From: Chitinophaga pinensis
GTDB lineage: Bacteria > Bacteroidota > Bacteroidia > Chitinophagales > CAMDFR01
NCBI GenBank assembly: GCA_945897725.1
Contig: CAMDFR010000025.1
Coordinates: 1 to 34,610 of the forward strand
Direction: 5' to 3'
DNA: 34,610 bases
Shown: positions 19,003 through 28,942 of the stretch, piece by piece
How the letters are laid out: every line of letters begins with the position of its first letter
How positions within the stretch are numbered: the stretch's first letter is position 1
Translations under genes and position numbers: made by a program
The notes under the pieces: generated by a model
Told to the model about the DNA's origin: nothing
The model's database searches: none
What the model saw: the letters and a program-made list of their open reading frames with translations, nothing else

Positions 19003-21171
19003 ATGAAAAAAGCATTCATAATACTTGTTTGTAGCATGTTCATGTTGATAAGCATGAAGGCCCAAAGGGATACTTCAAAAATAATGAACGAAATTAGTAT
19101 TTCAGGTTTTAAAGCGATGAATGGTATAGGGCATATGCCTGATGTGGAGGAGGGCATTATTTATGCGGGTAAAAAAAATGAAGTCATTTTGGTGGATAGT
19201 CTCGATGCGAATAAGGCCATCAATAATACACGTCAAATTTTGGGGAGAATACCAGGATTGAATATCGTGGAGACAGAGAGTGGTGGATTCACTGCAAATG
19301 GCATTGCGACGCGCGGTTTAAATCCAGTGCAAAGCACAGAAATGAATACTCGTCAGAATGGCTATAATGTGAGTGCCGATGCCTACGGATATAACGAAGC
19401 CTATTATTTGCCACCGATGGAGGCAGTGAGTAGAATAGAGATGTTAAGAGGAGCGGCTGCATTGCAATTTGGTGGGCAGTTTGGTGGCATGGTCAACTAC
19501 GTTTTAAAAGAGGCTCCAGCCAATAAAGTATTTGAATTTAACACCTCTCAAACAGTGGGAAGTTTTGGTTTGTTTAACTCATTTAATTCTGTGGGTGGCA
19601 CTTATAAAAAGTTTAGTTACTATGCCTTTCTTCAGTATAGAAATCTGAATGGTTATCGTCCAAATAGCCAACAGTGGCAACTTTCAGGCTTTGGTAAGCT
19701 GAATTATAGGGTATCCAAAAAAGTAAGTATTGGTGTGGAATATTCTCTTCTTCGAAACAGATTACAAATGCCAGGTGGCTTAACGGACAGTCTTTTTGAA
19801 GCAAGTCCGCGAATATCGATGAGATCGAGAAATTGGCTCAAAACCCCATGGAATATAGTGGCAGCCACACTAGAGTATCATCCATCAGAAAATGCATCTC
19901 TCCATTTTAAAACGGCTTATCTTTTAAGTAATCGTTCTTTGGTTTGGCGAAATGAGGATGGCGGTCCTGAAGCATTGGATATTATTGACACCGCAACCAA
20001 TCAATTTGTGCCGAGAGAAGTTGGTAAGCAGGATATGCAAAGCATCAATTCTGAGTTGAGATTTTCTCAAAATTATGGAATCAAGAATCAGGTATCCGTC
20101 CTTTCAGCGGGTGTTCGGGTAGCTTATGCCTCTTTTTTGAAAAAGGGTGGTGGCAAAGGATCTACCAATAGTGATTTTGATTTGTCGATCGTTGGAAGCT
20201 GGGAGTATGATTTTAAATTTACAACATTGAATGTGGCTCCTTTTATTGAGAATATTTTTAGAATAGGTAATAAATTTTCGATTACCCCTGGCATACGACT
20301 TGAGTATCTGAAGAGCACTTCTTATGGTTATAAAGTTAAAAGTGGTGTTGTCTTAAACACGAATGAAAACAGAACGAGGGTATTTCCTTTGTTGGGTGTT
20401 GGATTAGAGTTGAAGCCAACGAGTAAAACAAGTATTTATTCAAACTTCAGTCAAGCCTACAAACCTATAGAATACGGTCAATTGCAGCCATTTGGAATCA
20501 CGTCTAAGATTGATCCAAATCTGAAAGATGCGAAAGGATATAGTGCAGACTTAGGGTTTAGAGGTACGATAAAGAATTTTTTTAAATTTGATATTGGTGC
20601 CTTTTATATGGCCTATAATAATAGAATAGGGGTGGTGTCACTTACAGATCCTGTGACGGGTGCGGCCTATTCTTATAGAACAAATATTGCGAACAGCATG
20701 CACCTAGGGGCAGAGACATACCTGGAATTTAATATTTTGAAATGCGTGAACCCTAAGTCTAAGTGCGGTTTGAGCTTGTTTAATTCTTTTGCATATATCA
20801 ATGCGAAGTATACAAGCGGCGAGTACAAGGGTAAAAGGGTTGAGGCGGCCGCTGAATATATCAATCGTGCTGGAATTATTTTTAGCAACAAGCATTTTTC
20901 GACTACGCTTCAGTGCAGTTATGTTGGGGATGCCTATGGCGATGCGTCTAATGTAAAACGTAGCAATGATGCTATTGGAGGTTATATTCCAGCATATACC
21001 GTATTAGATTTTAGCGCGACGTATAAGCTCAAAAATTATGCTATCAAAGCAGGTATTAATAATGTAACCAACACTTCTTATTTTACAAGAAGAACAGATG
21101 AATATCCAGGTCCAGGTATCATTCCATCGGTTGGTAGAAGTATATACGTAGGGATAAATGCTCAATTTTAG
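19003..21171 (+). CDS. TonB-dependent receptor, FecA-like
   Basis: The 722-residue outer-membrane receptor has a signal peptide (MKKAFIILVCSMFMLISMKA). Next comes a short segment with MPDVEEGIIYAGKKNEVI, which resembles the start of FecA (ferric citrate) receptors. The plug domain (about 65-165) has ARQ-like ILGRIPGLNIVET, RGLNP, and EMLRGAAALQFGGQFGG. About 22 beta strands follow, ending YVGINAQF with the terminal Phe expected of a barrel. There is no N-terminal carboxypeptidase-like domain. Uptake of an iron chelate is inferred from family only. It has its own promoter and terminator, so it is probably monocistronic. Confidence 0.9.
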   Translation: MKKAFIILVCSMFMLISMKAQRDTSKIMNEISISGFKAMNGIGHMPDVEEGIIYAGKKNEVILVDSLDANKAINNTRQILGRIPGLNIVETESGGFTANGIATRGLNPVQSTEMNTRQNGYNVSADAYGYNEAYYLPPMEAVSRIEMLRGAAALQFGGQFGGMVNYVLKEAPANKVFEFNTSQTVGSFGLFNSFNSVGGTYKKFSYYAFLQYRNLNGYRPNSQQWQLSGFGKLNYRVSKKVSIGVEYSLLRNRLQMPGGLTDSLFEASPRISMRSRNWLKTPWNIVAATLEYHPSENASLHFKTAYLLSNRSLVWRNEDGGPEALDIIDTATNQFVPREVGKQDMQSINSELRFSQNYGIKNQVSVLSAGVRVAYASFLKKGGGKGSTNSDFDLSIVGSWEYDFKFTTLNVAPFIENIFRIGNKFSITPGIRLEYLKSTSYGYKVKSGVVLNTNENRTRVFPLLGVGLELKPTSKTSIYSNFSQAYKPIEYGQLQPFGITSKIDPNLKDAKGYSADLGFRGTIKNFFKFDIGAFYMAYNNRIGVVSLTDPVTGAAYSYRTNIANSMHLGAETYLEFNILKCVNPKSKCGLSLFNSFAYINAKYTSGEYKGKRVEAAAEYINRAGIIFSNKHFSTTLQCSYVGDAYGDASNVKRSNDAIGGYIPAYTVLDFSATYKLKNYAIKAGINNVTNTSYFTRRTDEYPGPGIIPSVGRSIYVGINAQF

Positions 21172-21201
21172 TGAAGCATTCAAGAACATTTCTATGAAAA
21201 T

Positions 21202-21236
21202 AAAAGACTCGATACATATGAAGTATCGAGTCTTTT
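21202..21236. terminator. Bidirectional intrinsic terminator
   Basis: A perfect 14-bp stem, AAAAGACTCGATAC (21202-21215) / GTATCGAGTCTTTT (21223-21236), has a 7-nt loop. It is placed between the convergent TonB receptor and T9SS protein genes. Confidence 0.9.
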
Positions 21237-21274
21237 TAATTTTTTGTAACTCTGAGTTAGCAACGAAATGCTAT

Positions 21275-23797
21275 CTATTCTTTGACTACTTTTCCAATAT
21301 AGCTATGCGCTGTGCTCATGGCCTTAATTAGATAAACACCTGATGATAGATCACCGATTTGAATTTGTCTGCTATTGCTAGCATTTTCAAATTCATAATT
21401 TTTTATCAAACGACCTTCGAAGCTATATATTTTAATGGCATTGATGTCATTTTGCTCCACTTGAATCGTCACCCAATCTTTGCTTGGACTTGGGAAAATG
21501 CTGATAAGATTCGCTGAAATCGTTTCAATACCTACATTACAATCTTTCATATAAATGGTAATGGATGCTGTATCTGAACAACTTTTGGCATCATATCCTA
21601 CAACAGTAAAAGTAGTGGTGGCTGCCAATATATTATTTAAGTAGGGGCTCGATACCGAAAAACCTTCCCAGGTATAAGCTTCTGTACCCGAGGCTGTCAA
21701 AGAAATTAGTTCATCCTTGCATGCAGAATCTTTGCTAGTCGTAATATGTACATTGACCTCGCTAGGATTTGAAAGCGTGAAACTATTGCTGTAGGTACAT
21801 CCTAACGAATCGTTTACGGTCACAGAATAAGTACCCGCGCTGAGGTGATTTAATGCTGCAGTGTTTGCGCCTGTAGACCAAAGATAGCTTGGTGTGCTGT
21901 AAAAATACGTGGGATTGATACTGATAACTCCATCTTCCTTATCATGACAGGTAACAGGTGTGACGATAGGATTTAACATGCCATCACATGCATAAGGAAT
22001 TTTAGCCAATGCAATATTGGTGACCACTGCAGTAGCATTATCGAAATAGATAGAAGCAACATTCTCTATCTCCGTACCTCTTCTATGACCCATTGCTTGA
22101 GTCACTCTAAAGATGACATAACCATGTGTGGTAGGATCATCTATGGTGCCATAAGGCAAATTGATATGGTCGAAGTTGAAGGTGATTTCGTTGCCACTAA
22201 TATTTAGGTAGCAAGGGAAACTACTACTCACCAAACGAATAGACCCTGCAATTAATTTAGAACTTAAGATATCTTTTATTTTTACAAAGGATGCCACAGC
22301 AGAACCATTATTTTGGAAATCAATCACATATTCTAAGGTAGACAGAGAGTCTATTTCATTTACCTCTTCGAAGGAGTGGCCTACTTGTCCAAAACGTCTT
22401 ACAAGCTTTGTATTAGGGTCAATGGCAGCACAAAGGGCAGTTGTATTTATCGCCGTATCTGCATGCATGCCGCAAACATTTTCTGATATTAACTCAGCAC
22501 TATAAGAATAAAGTGTTCCTATCGTATCACAGCCTGTATTGATCGGCACGATGATGTTTTGAAAGCTCATGGCAGGCATGGTATCTGGAATGTCGATTAG
22601 ATAATCGTTGCCACCTAAAGCACTGTAAGCATAGCCAAATGTAGCATTGATGTGCATTGAATCATTCAAGTGCAAAATCAAACTACTGTTATACTGCATC
22701 ACCGGTGAAGGATTATTATAAGTGATGCTGATGTTGCTGAGAGTAACGGTATCGCAACTGCGCAGTCCCCATGAATACAAGCCTACTTCAGGGGCAATGC
22801 AATGAAAAGCAGTATCTCCAAAATCAAGATGACTGATCGTATCTGGTGCCACAGTGATATGTAAAGGATAGTTTGAAGGCGTTGGACAAGCCGTTTGAAA
22901 GTAGCTGCTATTGTCAATGGAAATGACTCTGCTACCGGTGTCTGAATACAATTCATAATTGCCATTGATATCTGTCATGGCAAGCACATAACCCGAATCA
23001 TTAACAATATATTGATAGGGTGCTGCTATATCACTGATGCTATCAAAAGCACAATTGCTATTCCAATCATAGTATGCTTTTCCTCTAATTACAACCTCGG
23101 TAGAATCGTTCACTACTGGACAAACACCGTTGTAGCAGAAGCGATAAGATTCATTGCTAGCGGTCCATATCGCTTTGTTTCTTCCTGCAATTACATAGGC
23201 ATCGGTACCAAAAGCATCTTGAATCCCTTCTGTTGCCTCTCCGCCACCCCAACCCGCACAAACAGGTTTGTCTAGAATGTTGATGTCGATATTATTAGAA
23301 CCTTCGTATAAAATAACCTGACCCGTATTAATGGTTGAGGAACAACTAAACAAAGGGACATTATAAAAATTTACCACAAATCTTCTATTCGGTGCAGTGC
23401 CAAAAGTAAAGTATGCAATATGATTGGTGGAGGATGAAGCAGGGTTTATATCATGAAAGGGACACATGATGGCGTTTTTCATATCTGTGGAAACAGTATC
23501 TGGTAAAGTGGCGGCAATCACCCAAGCACAGAAGCCTCCAGCATGTGTAGTATCAAAAGAGACGATTCCATTGCTGCCGATCACTATATCTGAATAATCA
23601 TTTCCAAAAAAGTTAAACGTAAAGCCTAGTGGAATAACGCTTGAATACATATCATCTGCCAAGCCAGTTGGTAATATGGTACCTGAACTATAGGATAGTG
23701 GTGCATATGGAATAGAGCTGATAGAATAAGTAACACTTGCTTTTGTTATAGAACTCAACAGAAACAAGAAAAAAATAAACGGTAGTGTTTTTTTCAT
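21275..23797 (-). CDS. Large secreted multidomain protein with T9SS type A sorting domain
   Basis: The 840-residue protein has a signal peptide (MKKTLPFIFFLFLLSSITKA). The N-terminal domain (about 30-230) resembles nidogen/NIDO-like extracellular domains: LGFTFNFFGNDYSDIVIGSNGIVSF and GQVILYEGSNNIDINI. A SdrD/B-like segment follows (YDWNSNCAFDSISD, ITDINGNYEL pattern), then a conserved-repeat/DUF11-like region (about 460-600). A SprB-type repeat with YLWSTGANTAALNHLSAGTY (about 640) comes next. The C-terminus is a type A sorting domain: ISIFPSPSKDWVTIQV, IKIYSFEGRLI, LSSGVYLIKA. It should be exported by T9SS and cleaved or anchored at the surface. Ligand or role unknown. Confidence 0.82.
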   Translation of the reverse strand: MKKTLPFIFFLFLLSSITKASVTYSISSIPYAPLSYSSGTILPTGLADDMYSSVIPLGFTFNFFGNDYSDIVIGSNGIVSFDTTHAGGFCAWVIAATLPDTVSTDMKNAIMCPFHDINPASSSTNHIAYFTFGTAPNRRFVVNFYNVPLFSCSSTINTGQVILYEGSNNIDINILDKPVCAGWGGGEATEGIQDAFGTDAYVIAGRNKAIWTASNESYRFCYNGVCPVVNDSTEVVIRGKAYYDWNSNCAFDSISDIAAPYQYIVNDSGYVLAMTDINGNYELYSDTGSRVISIDNSSYFQTACPTPSNYPLHITVAPDTISHLDFGDTAFHCIAPEVGLYSWGLRSCDTVTLSNISITYNNPSPVMQYNSSLILHLNDSMHINATFGYAYSALGGNDYLIDIPDTMPAMSFQNIIVPINTGCDTIGTLYSYSAELISENVCGMHADTAINTTALCAAIDPNTKLVRRFGQVGHSFEEVNEIDSLSTLEYVIDFQNNGSAVASFVKIKDILSSKLIAGSIRLVSSSFPCYLNISGNEITFNFDHINLPYGTIDDPTTHGYVIFRVTQAMGHRRGTEIENVASIYFDNATAVVTNIALAKIPYACDGMLNPIVTPVTCHDKEDGVISINPTYFYSTPSYLWSTGANTAALNHLSAGTYSVTVNDSLGCTYSNSFTLSNPSEVNVHITTSKDSACKDELISLTASGTEAYTWEGFSVSSPYLNNILAATTTFTVVGYDAKSCSDTASITIYMKDCNVGIETISANLISIFPSPSKDWVTIQVEQNDINAIKIYSFEGRLIKNYEFENASNSRQIQIGDLSSGVYLIKAMSTAHSYIGKVVKE

Positions 23798-23880
23798 TTT
23801 TATTAGATTAGGAACACTAAAATACTGATATATTGATTAATTATCAAAACATTGTGAAAACATGAGCAACACAGAATGAT

Positions 23881-24900
23881 TTATAAATCGATTTTTTTCT
23901 TGCCCAAAACAAAATATTGCCAAATAATACTTTGAGGAAAGAGCCCTATATCTTGCTTTTTCAGCTGATTGACCTCCTTTCTTTTTTTTAGATTTTTAAA
24001 AGTCATGCCATAAAAGGAAAGATGTGCTTTTAAAATGGCGACTAAGTCTAGTATGTTTTTTCTTTTGAAACATGAATGGAATGCAGCCACTCCATCCAAA
24101 ACGAGTCGAGGAGCGATGATAAAAATGCCTTGCAGTATGCTTGCATTCTTAGCAATCATGGAAAGATTATTTCGAAAGTTTAAATAGGTTTTTCTTGGAC
24201 TGCCCTGTGGAAGTGTTCCACCACCAACATGATAGACGATTGAGATAGGAAGACAGAAGAGTTTATATCCTGCCAAACGGAAGCGCCAACAAATATCTAT
24301 CTCTTCCATATGGGCAAAAAAATCGGCATCTAGTTTGCCCACCTGTTCAAAACAATCTTTTCTGACGAGCATGCAGGCACCTGATACCCAATGGCACTCG
24401 ATATTTGTATTGTATTGACCTGTGTCGGTTTCTATGCTATCAAACAATCGACCTCTACAAAATGGATAGCCCAAACAATCGATAAAGCCTCCTGCTGCCC
24501 CAGCGTATTCGAACTTATTTTTTTCGTGATAGGATTTGATGAGTGGCTGAACAGCGGCAACATCCAGATGTTGATCCATAAATTCCACCAAGGGTGGCAG
24601 CCAATTTGATGTTAACTCCACATCGCTATTGAGTAGCACATAATAAGTGGCGTTTATTTGTGAGAGTGCTATATTATAACCTCCTGCATAACCGCTATTT
24701 TCTTTATTGATGATGCATCTAATATCTGGGAAATGGCTATTTAAGAAAGTGATGGAATCGTCAGTAGAGGCATTGTCTGCCACCACTACTTCACACCAAT
24801 CGTAAGCGCAATTTGCAATCACATTGGGCAGAAATTTTTCTAACCATTTCTTTCCATTATAATTTAGGATGACAACACTTACTTTTTTGAAATTTTCCAT
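23881..24900 (-). CDS. Family 2 glycosyltransferase
   Basis: The 339-residue GT-A fold enzyme starts VSVVILNYNGKKWLEKFLP. It has VVVADNASTDDS (nucleotide-sugar site), NSGYAGGYNIAL, and YYVLLNSDVEL, where the DxD-like motif is S-D-V. Downstream, GACMLVRKDCFEQVGKLDADFFAHMEEIDICWR matches the acceptor/catalytic ED-like region of rhamnosyltransferase-type GT2 enzymes (cited in parts). The C-terminal portion is basic with a hydrophobic patch near 250-270, suggesting peripheral membrane association. Donor and acceptor are unknown. It lies 18 bp downstream of the M1 peptidase gene on the same strand, so cotranscription is likely. Confidence 0.87.
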   Translation of the reverse strand: MENFKKVSVVILNYNGKKWLEKFLPNVIANCAYDWCEVVVADNASTDDSITFLNSHFPDIRCIINKENSGYAGGYNIALSQINATYYVLLNSDVELTSNWLPPLVEFMDQHLDVAAVQPLIKSYHEKNKFEYAGAAGGFIDCLGYPFCRGRLFDSIETDTGQYNTNIECHWVSGACMLVRKDCFEQVGKLDADFFAHMEEIDICWRFRLAGYKLFCLPISIVYHVGGGTLPQGSPRKTYLNFRNNLSMIAKNASILQGIFIIAPRLVLDGVAAFHSCFKRKNILDLVAILKAHLSFYGMTFKNLKKRKEVNQLKKQDIGLFPQSIIWQYFVLGKKKIDL

Positions 24901-24918
24901 AGGGCTTTTCTACTTTTT

Positions 24919-27900
24919 TTAAAAAGCTCTACTGATACCTAACATCCATCTGAACTTGATATTTTTATCTTCTTTAAAAGGTGCGTCACTCACATAAATT
25001 GGAAAATCGCAGCGAATGGTGAGTGGTTTGGTCCCTTGGAATACCCACCACTTTTTGATGGTAAGGGCGCAACCAACCCCAGCATCTAATCTAAGCTTGG
25101 TCCATTCTTTTTCATTTTTAGAATTGTTGTATTGTAGGATACCCATGTCACCAAATAAATAAGAATCAAAATCTATCCAATCGCTCAATCTTTTAGGTCG
25201 CCATTTGATGATTCTATCAAATTCTAATTCAGCATTTACGCTCATTCCACCCATGCCTTTGTAGGCTTTTACAGCTTTGCCATATTTGTCTTCTTCTGCT
25301 AGATAATAGCCAGCATAGCCTCTCATGTTGAGCCCTCCACCATATTGGAAATGATTGATTGTTGCCCCATAACTGCCTGCCCAATCGGAAGGGAAAAATC
25401 CTTGACTTCGGACATATTTATTTTCCATCATTTCTTCTGGATTGGCGCCTGCAAAAAATAAAGAAGATTCATGTGCCCAATTTTTTCCTGTTCCTAATTG
25501 TCCAAACATTCTAGTCTTTAATTTCATTCTCCAGAAATTAACATTGCTTTTCCATGTCATGTTGAGATAATGATAATCATAGTCGCTCAATAGGGCAGAG
25601 CTTCGTAAATTAAATTCCATCGATCCATTGTAATGCCCTTTTGCAAATGTTTGTGACGCGCCTAGATTGATGCTTCGATTGTCTTTGCCGGCCAACCATT
25701 CTGTTGGATACAATAAATAGTTTAAGTCGCTTGCATTATTTCTTCTCATGCTTTTGAAACTTAAATAAGTATTGATATTTTGTTTTGGAAATGCCTTGGT
25801 AATGGTGATATGAAATCTTTCTAGTCCATCTATTTTTCGAACGCCCAAACCGATGGTCGCATCTTTTACTATTCTATCAATACCTGTTTTTAGGTCGAGC
25901 AAATAATTGATGACATTGTTGTTGTATCTGATGGCCGTATTTTTTTTATAAATATTTTGCTGCCCTATACGAGTGTTCAACCATAAGCCTGCTTGTAATA
26001 CATCTTGATATCCCAGGTAGTTGCCATTTAATTTTATGCCTACTTTTAAGCCATCATAGCCATTGTACCAAATATCTGGACCTAAATAAAGCATGTAGTG
26101 ATGCCTATCTGGAAATGGATAAATTTTAGAATCGAATTTTATCCTAATAGGCATTTGATTGCTGTTGTTACGCTCATCAACATCTGCTAATTTATAGGTT
26201 GGATCAATTTCTACTTTTTTGATTTTAGCTGGAACGATAATCTTGGCAATGTAGGTGGGCTCTAGTTTTTCGCCCCAACCAATCCAACGCGGTAAGATGG
26301 TGGTATTGCTTTCAGGAGAAAAACTTTTTTCGAACCAGGTGTTTGGAATATAATAATTATGTGGCTGTCCAAGCTTATCTGTGACTACAAAATCAATAGG
26401 CATTTGACTTTCGCCAATACGTCTGAACTTTACAATATACTCATTACTGAGGTGTCCTTTTTTTACACGATCAATGCTGTAGTCAACGGTTTTAGTGGTT
26501 TCCATCCATTCATCAAAAAACCAATTCAAATCGATGTGCGTATATTGAATAATCGAATTTCTATAATCTTCAGGATAAGGATGGCAAAATTTCCATTGAC
26601 TTACATAGTGTTTCATAGACGCTAAAAATAAGCTATCGCCCAATACGTATTGCAAATTACGCAACATGGTAGAGGTCTTTGAATAGACATGTCTGTAGCC
26701 TCCTCCATGACCTACTGACCCATTAAAATCATCGCTGTGTGTATTGATGGGCATATCATCTTTTCGAATTGCATCTCTAAGATAACCCCAATAGATATTG
26801 CTTTCCCACACATCGACACTATCCGTAAATCGTCTTACGTATTTATTCTTGATGGTATCGGTGACAGGATATTTTCCATCAATTCTTTCTAAACCCCAAG
26901 CGGTGATAAACTGCGTAAACCCTTCATCTAGTAAAGCTCTGTAGGTTTCATTATTGCCAATCATTCCATAAAACCAATTATGTCCCACCTCATGAACTAA
27001 TAAGCCACGGTAGCTTGGATCTTTGCCACCATCCATGGTAAGCATGGGATATTCCATGCCATCACTAGCATCTGCTACTATCATTTTTGGATAATCGTAC
27101 ATTCCAAAATCTTCTGAAAAAGTTTGCAAAATTTTTGTGGTATAATCTGCGGCATTTTGCCATTTGCTAGCATGCTGCTCTAATACCATCGAAACAGCCG
27201 TTTTGCCATTCCAAGTAGCTTCGCCAATACGGAAAAGAGGTGAGGCAACGAATGCAAAATCATGCACATTTTCTGCATGATATATCCATGTCTTTCTTTT
27301 GTTCGCATCATAAGGAATGATCACACTTGGTTTTTCTTCCCATTTTTTGTCTGCAAAATTTTTGATATCAAGCTTGGCTCTAAGTGTGTCAGGAAGAACC
27401 TCTGAGCGATTCATTAAATCGCCTGTCGCCTCCACAATATAATTATCGGCAAATGTCAAGGCCACATCATAAGTGCCATAGTCACCATAAAATTCATGAT
27501 TTAAATGTTGTTGATTGTCCCATCCAAATTTTTTATCGTAGACAGAAATTTTTGGAAACCATTGCGCTCCATTATATTCTTTGGTGCCAAATGAATTTAC
27601 AATTTTCATTCTGCGACGCAATCCACCTGCGTCATAGAAGGTTCTAAATTTGATATGTATGATGGTATTGCTGCCGGGTGCTAAAGGTTTAGACAGGTTC
27701 ACTTTCATGATGGTATTATCTATCTCCTTGGTCAATTCTGTGTTCCCTTCTTCTATATATTCAATTAAATTACACATGCCACCGCCTTCATATTTGCCAT
27801 AGGCAGGATTTGTACCATTGTTTTTATTGAGATTGTCGAAATAGGAGCCAGGCTGAAAGGCATTTTGATACAGATGAAAAAACACAAAGCTAAGTGTATC

Positions 27901-28134
27901 GGGAGAGTTGTTCCAATACGTTAATTGCATATCTCCATCAATGATATCCGTCTTTTCGTCAATATTGGCTTGAATATTATAGTGCACATCTTGCTGCCAA
28001 TAGCCAGCATAGGGCATTTTATTTTTCCAGTATAAAGCATTGTCTTTGCTCTGAAAATTATTAGGTGGCAATGATTGTGAGAAAGAGGAGGATAGAACAA
28101 TCAAGCAACCTAAAAAAGGTAGATATTTTTTCAT
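24919..28134 (-). CDS. M1 family zinc metallopeptidase with long C-terminal barrel-like extension
   Basis: The 1071-residue protein has a signal peptide (1-20, ending SFSQ). The M1 aminopeptidase N-domain and catalytic domain (about 45-560) carry a GAMEN-like DGMEYPML (about 359-366) and HEVGH at about 382-386. The third zinc ligand Glu lies in LLDEGF 18 residues later, an exact HExxH-x18-E motif. After residue 660 the sequence changes to alternating beta strands: YNGYDGLKVGIKLNGNY, GGGLNMRGYAGYY (about 940, resembling the Omp85 RGY motif), and a last strand WMLGISRAF ending in Phe. The protein may be a surface peptidase anchored by its own outer-membrane barrel. Peptidase assignment is firm; the barrel is inference. 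Confidence 0.85.
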   Translation of the reverse strand: MKKYLPFLGCLIVLSSSFSQSLPPNNFQSKDNALYWKNKMPYAGYWQQDVHYNIQANIDEKTDIIDGDMQLTYWNNSPDTLSFVFFHLYQNAFQPGSYFDNLNKNNGTNPAYGKYEGGGMCNLIEYIEEGNTELTKEIDNTIMKVNLSKPLAPGSNTIIHIKFRTFYDAGGLRRRMKIVNSFGTKEYNGAQWFPKISVYDKKFGWDNQQHLNHEFYGDYGTYDVALTFADNYIVEATGDLMNRSEVLPDTLRAKLDIKNFADKKWEEKPSVIIPYDANKRKTWIYHAENVHDFAFVASPLFRIGEATWNGKTAVSMVLEQHASKWQNAADYTTKILQTFSEDFGMYDYPKMIVADASDGMEYPMLTMDGGKDPSYRGLLVHEVGHNWFYGMIGNNETYRALLDEGFTQFITAWGLERIDGKYPVTDTIKNKYVRRFTDSVDVWESNIYWGYLRDAIRKDDMPINTHSDDFNGSVGHGGGYRHVYSKTSTMLRNLQYVLGDSLFLASMKHYVSQWKFCHPYPEDYRNSIIQYTHIDLNWFFDEWMETTKTVDYSIDRVKKGHLSNEYIVKFRRIGESQMPIDFVVTDKLGQPHNYYIPNTWFEKSFSPESNTTILPRWIGWGEKLEPTYIAKIIVPAKIKKVEIDPTYKLADVDERNNSNQMPIRIKFDSKIYPFPDRHHYMLYLGPDIWYNGYDGLKVGIKLNGNYLGYQDVLQAGLWLNTRIGQQNIYKKNTAIRYNNNVINYLLDLKTGIDRIVKDATIGLGVRKIDGLERFHITITKAFPKQNINTYLSFKSMRRNNASDLNYLLYPTEWLAGKDNRSINLGASQTFAKGHYNGSMEFNLRSSALLSDYDYHYLNMTWKSNVNFWRMKLKTRMFGQLGTGKNWAHESSLFFAGANPEEMMENKYVRSQGFFPSDWAGSYGATINHFQYGGGLNMRGYAGYYLAEEDKYGKAVKAYKGMGGMSVNAELEFDRIIKWRPKRLSDWIDFDSYLFGDMGILQYNNSKNEKEWTKLRLDAGVGCALTIKKWWVFQGTKPLTIRCDFPIYVSDAPFKEDKNIKFRWMLGISRAF

Positions 28135-28218
28135 CTTTTCATTTTTTGTTAGTGTTAGCCAATATCAATTGGTCAGCAATTACGTGTAAAGATAAGCAGA
28201 TAGAGAGAGTTGACAAAT

Positions 28219-28695
28219 CTATCTATTCAACCACCAAATCGATATGTTCAATACGGAAGCAAAACTCACCCAGAGTAAGTAAGGAATGTTCATCCAACCT
28301 GCCACTTTTTTGATTTTTGAGAAGGTAATGATCATGCTAAGGATGAGTGCCCACATGAAAAGAATATCTATGATGGAAACAAATAAAAGATGCATGGAGA
28401 AAAATAAGATACTCCATAAAAAGTTGGCAGCTAGTTGTACTGCAAAAATAATCAATGCTTTTTTCCGAAGTGCACTCTGTGGACTATTCCAAACGAGGTA
28501 AAGAGAAATACCCATTAGAATGTATAATAGGGTCCAAACAGGTCCGAATAGATAATTAGGCGGATTGAAAGAAGGTTTGCTTAGAGTACTATACCAAGTT
28601 GGAATAGCTGATGCAGTGAGCCCTCCAGATATACCACCTATTAATAAAGGAATGAACAAACAGACGATACATGCAATTACTTTTTTGACTTTCAT
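28219..28695 (-). CDS. tspO: TspO/MBR family tryptophan-rich sensory protein
   Basis: The 158-residue protein has five predicted membrane helices. The family core WYSTLSKPSFNPPNYLFGPVW (in parts) is followed by TLLYILMGISLYLVW, then NFLWSILFF and a C-terminal LLWVSFASVLNISIWWLN. TspO proteins bind porphyrins and cholesterol-like ligands and are linked to tetrapyrrole and stress responses. The exact role here is unknown. It lies upstream of the peptidase gene with an 84-bp gap and may have its own promoter. Confidence 0.92.
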   Translation of the reverse strand: MKVKKVIACIVCLFIPLLIGGISGGLTASAIPTWYSTLSKPSFNPPNYLFGPVWTLLYILMGISLYLVWNSPQSALRKKALIIFAVQLAANFLWSILFFSMHLLFVSIIDILFMWALILSMIITFSKIKKVAGWMNIPYLLWVSFASVLNISIWWLNR

Positions 28696-28905
28696 GTTAT
28701 ATAAATTAAAGAATACAAGTATACAACATCCTTTGCTAAGGACAAGTTCAGATAGTCAATAATATTCTTTTTTGTTGAATGCTTCACATTCTATCAAATT
28801 GAATCAGCAAGCTGTTTTTTATTACAAATAAATGAAATTTCGGCTGCGGAATATCTGGCAGTAATAGCTCCGTAATATTCGATTTCCTATTCATGATTTC
28901 TTTTG

Positions 28906-28913
28906 TAGGTTTG
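28906..28913 (+). promoter_or_regulatory. Candidate -7 element (TAGGTTTG) for the small membrane protein/cytochrome/anmK operon
   Basis: Exact TAnnTTTG match 29 bp before the ATG at 28943. The -33 position at 19 bp reads TTTC rather than TTTG. Confidence 0.45.
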
Positions 28914-28942
28914 TATCAAATTATAATCTTAAAAATTGTATC

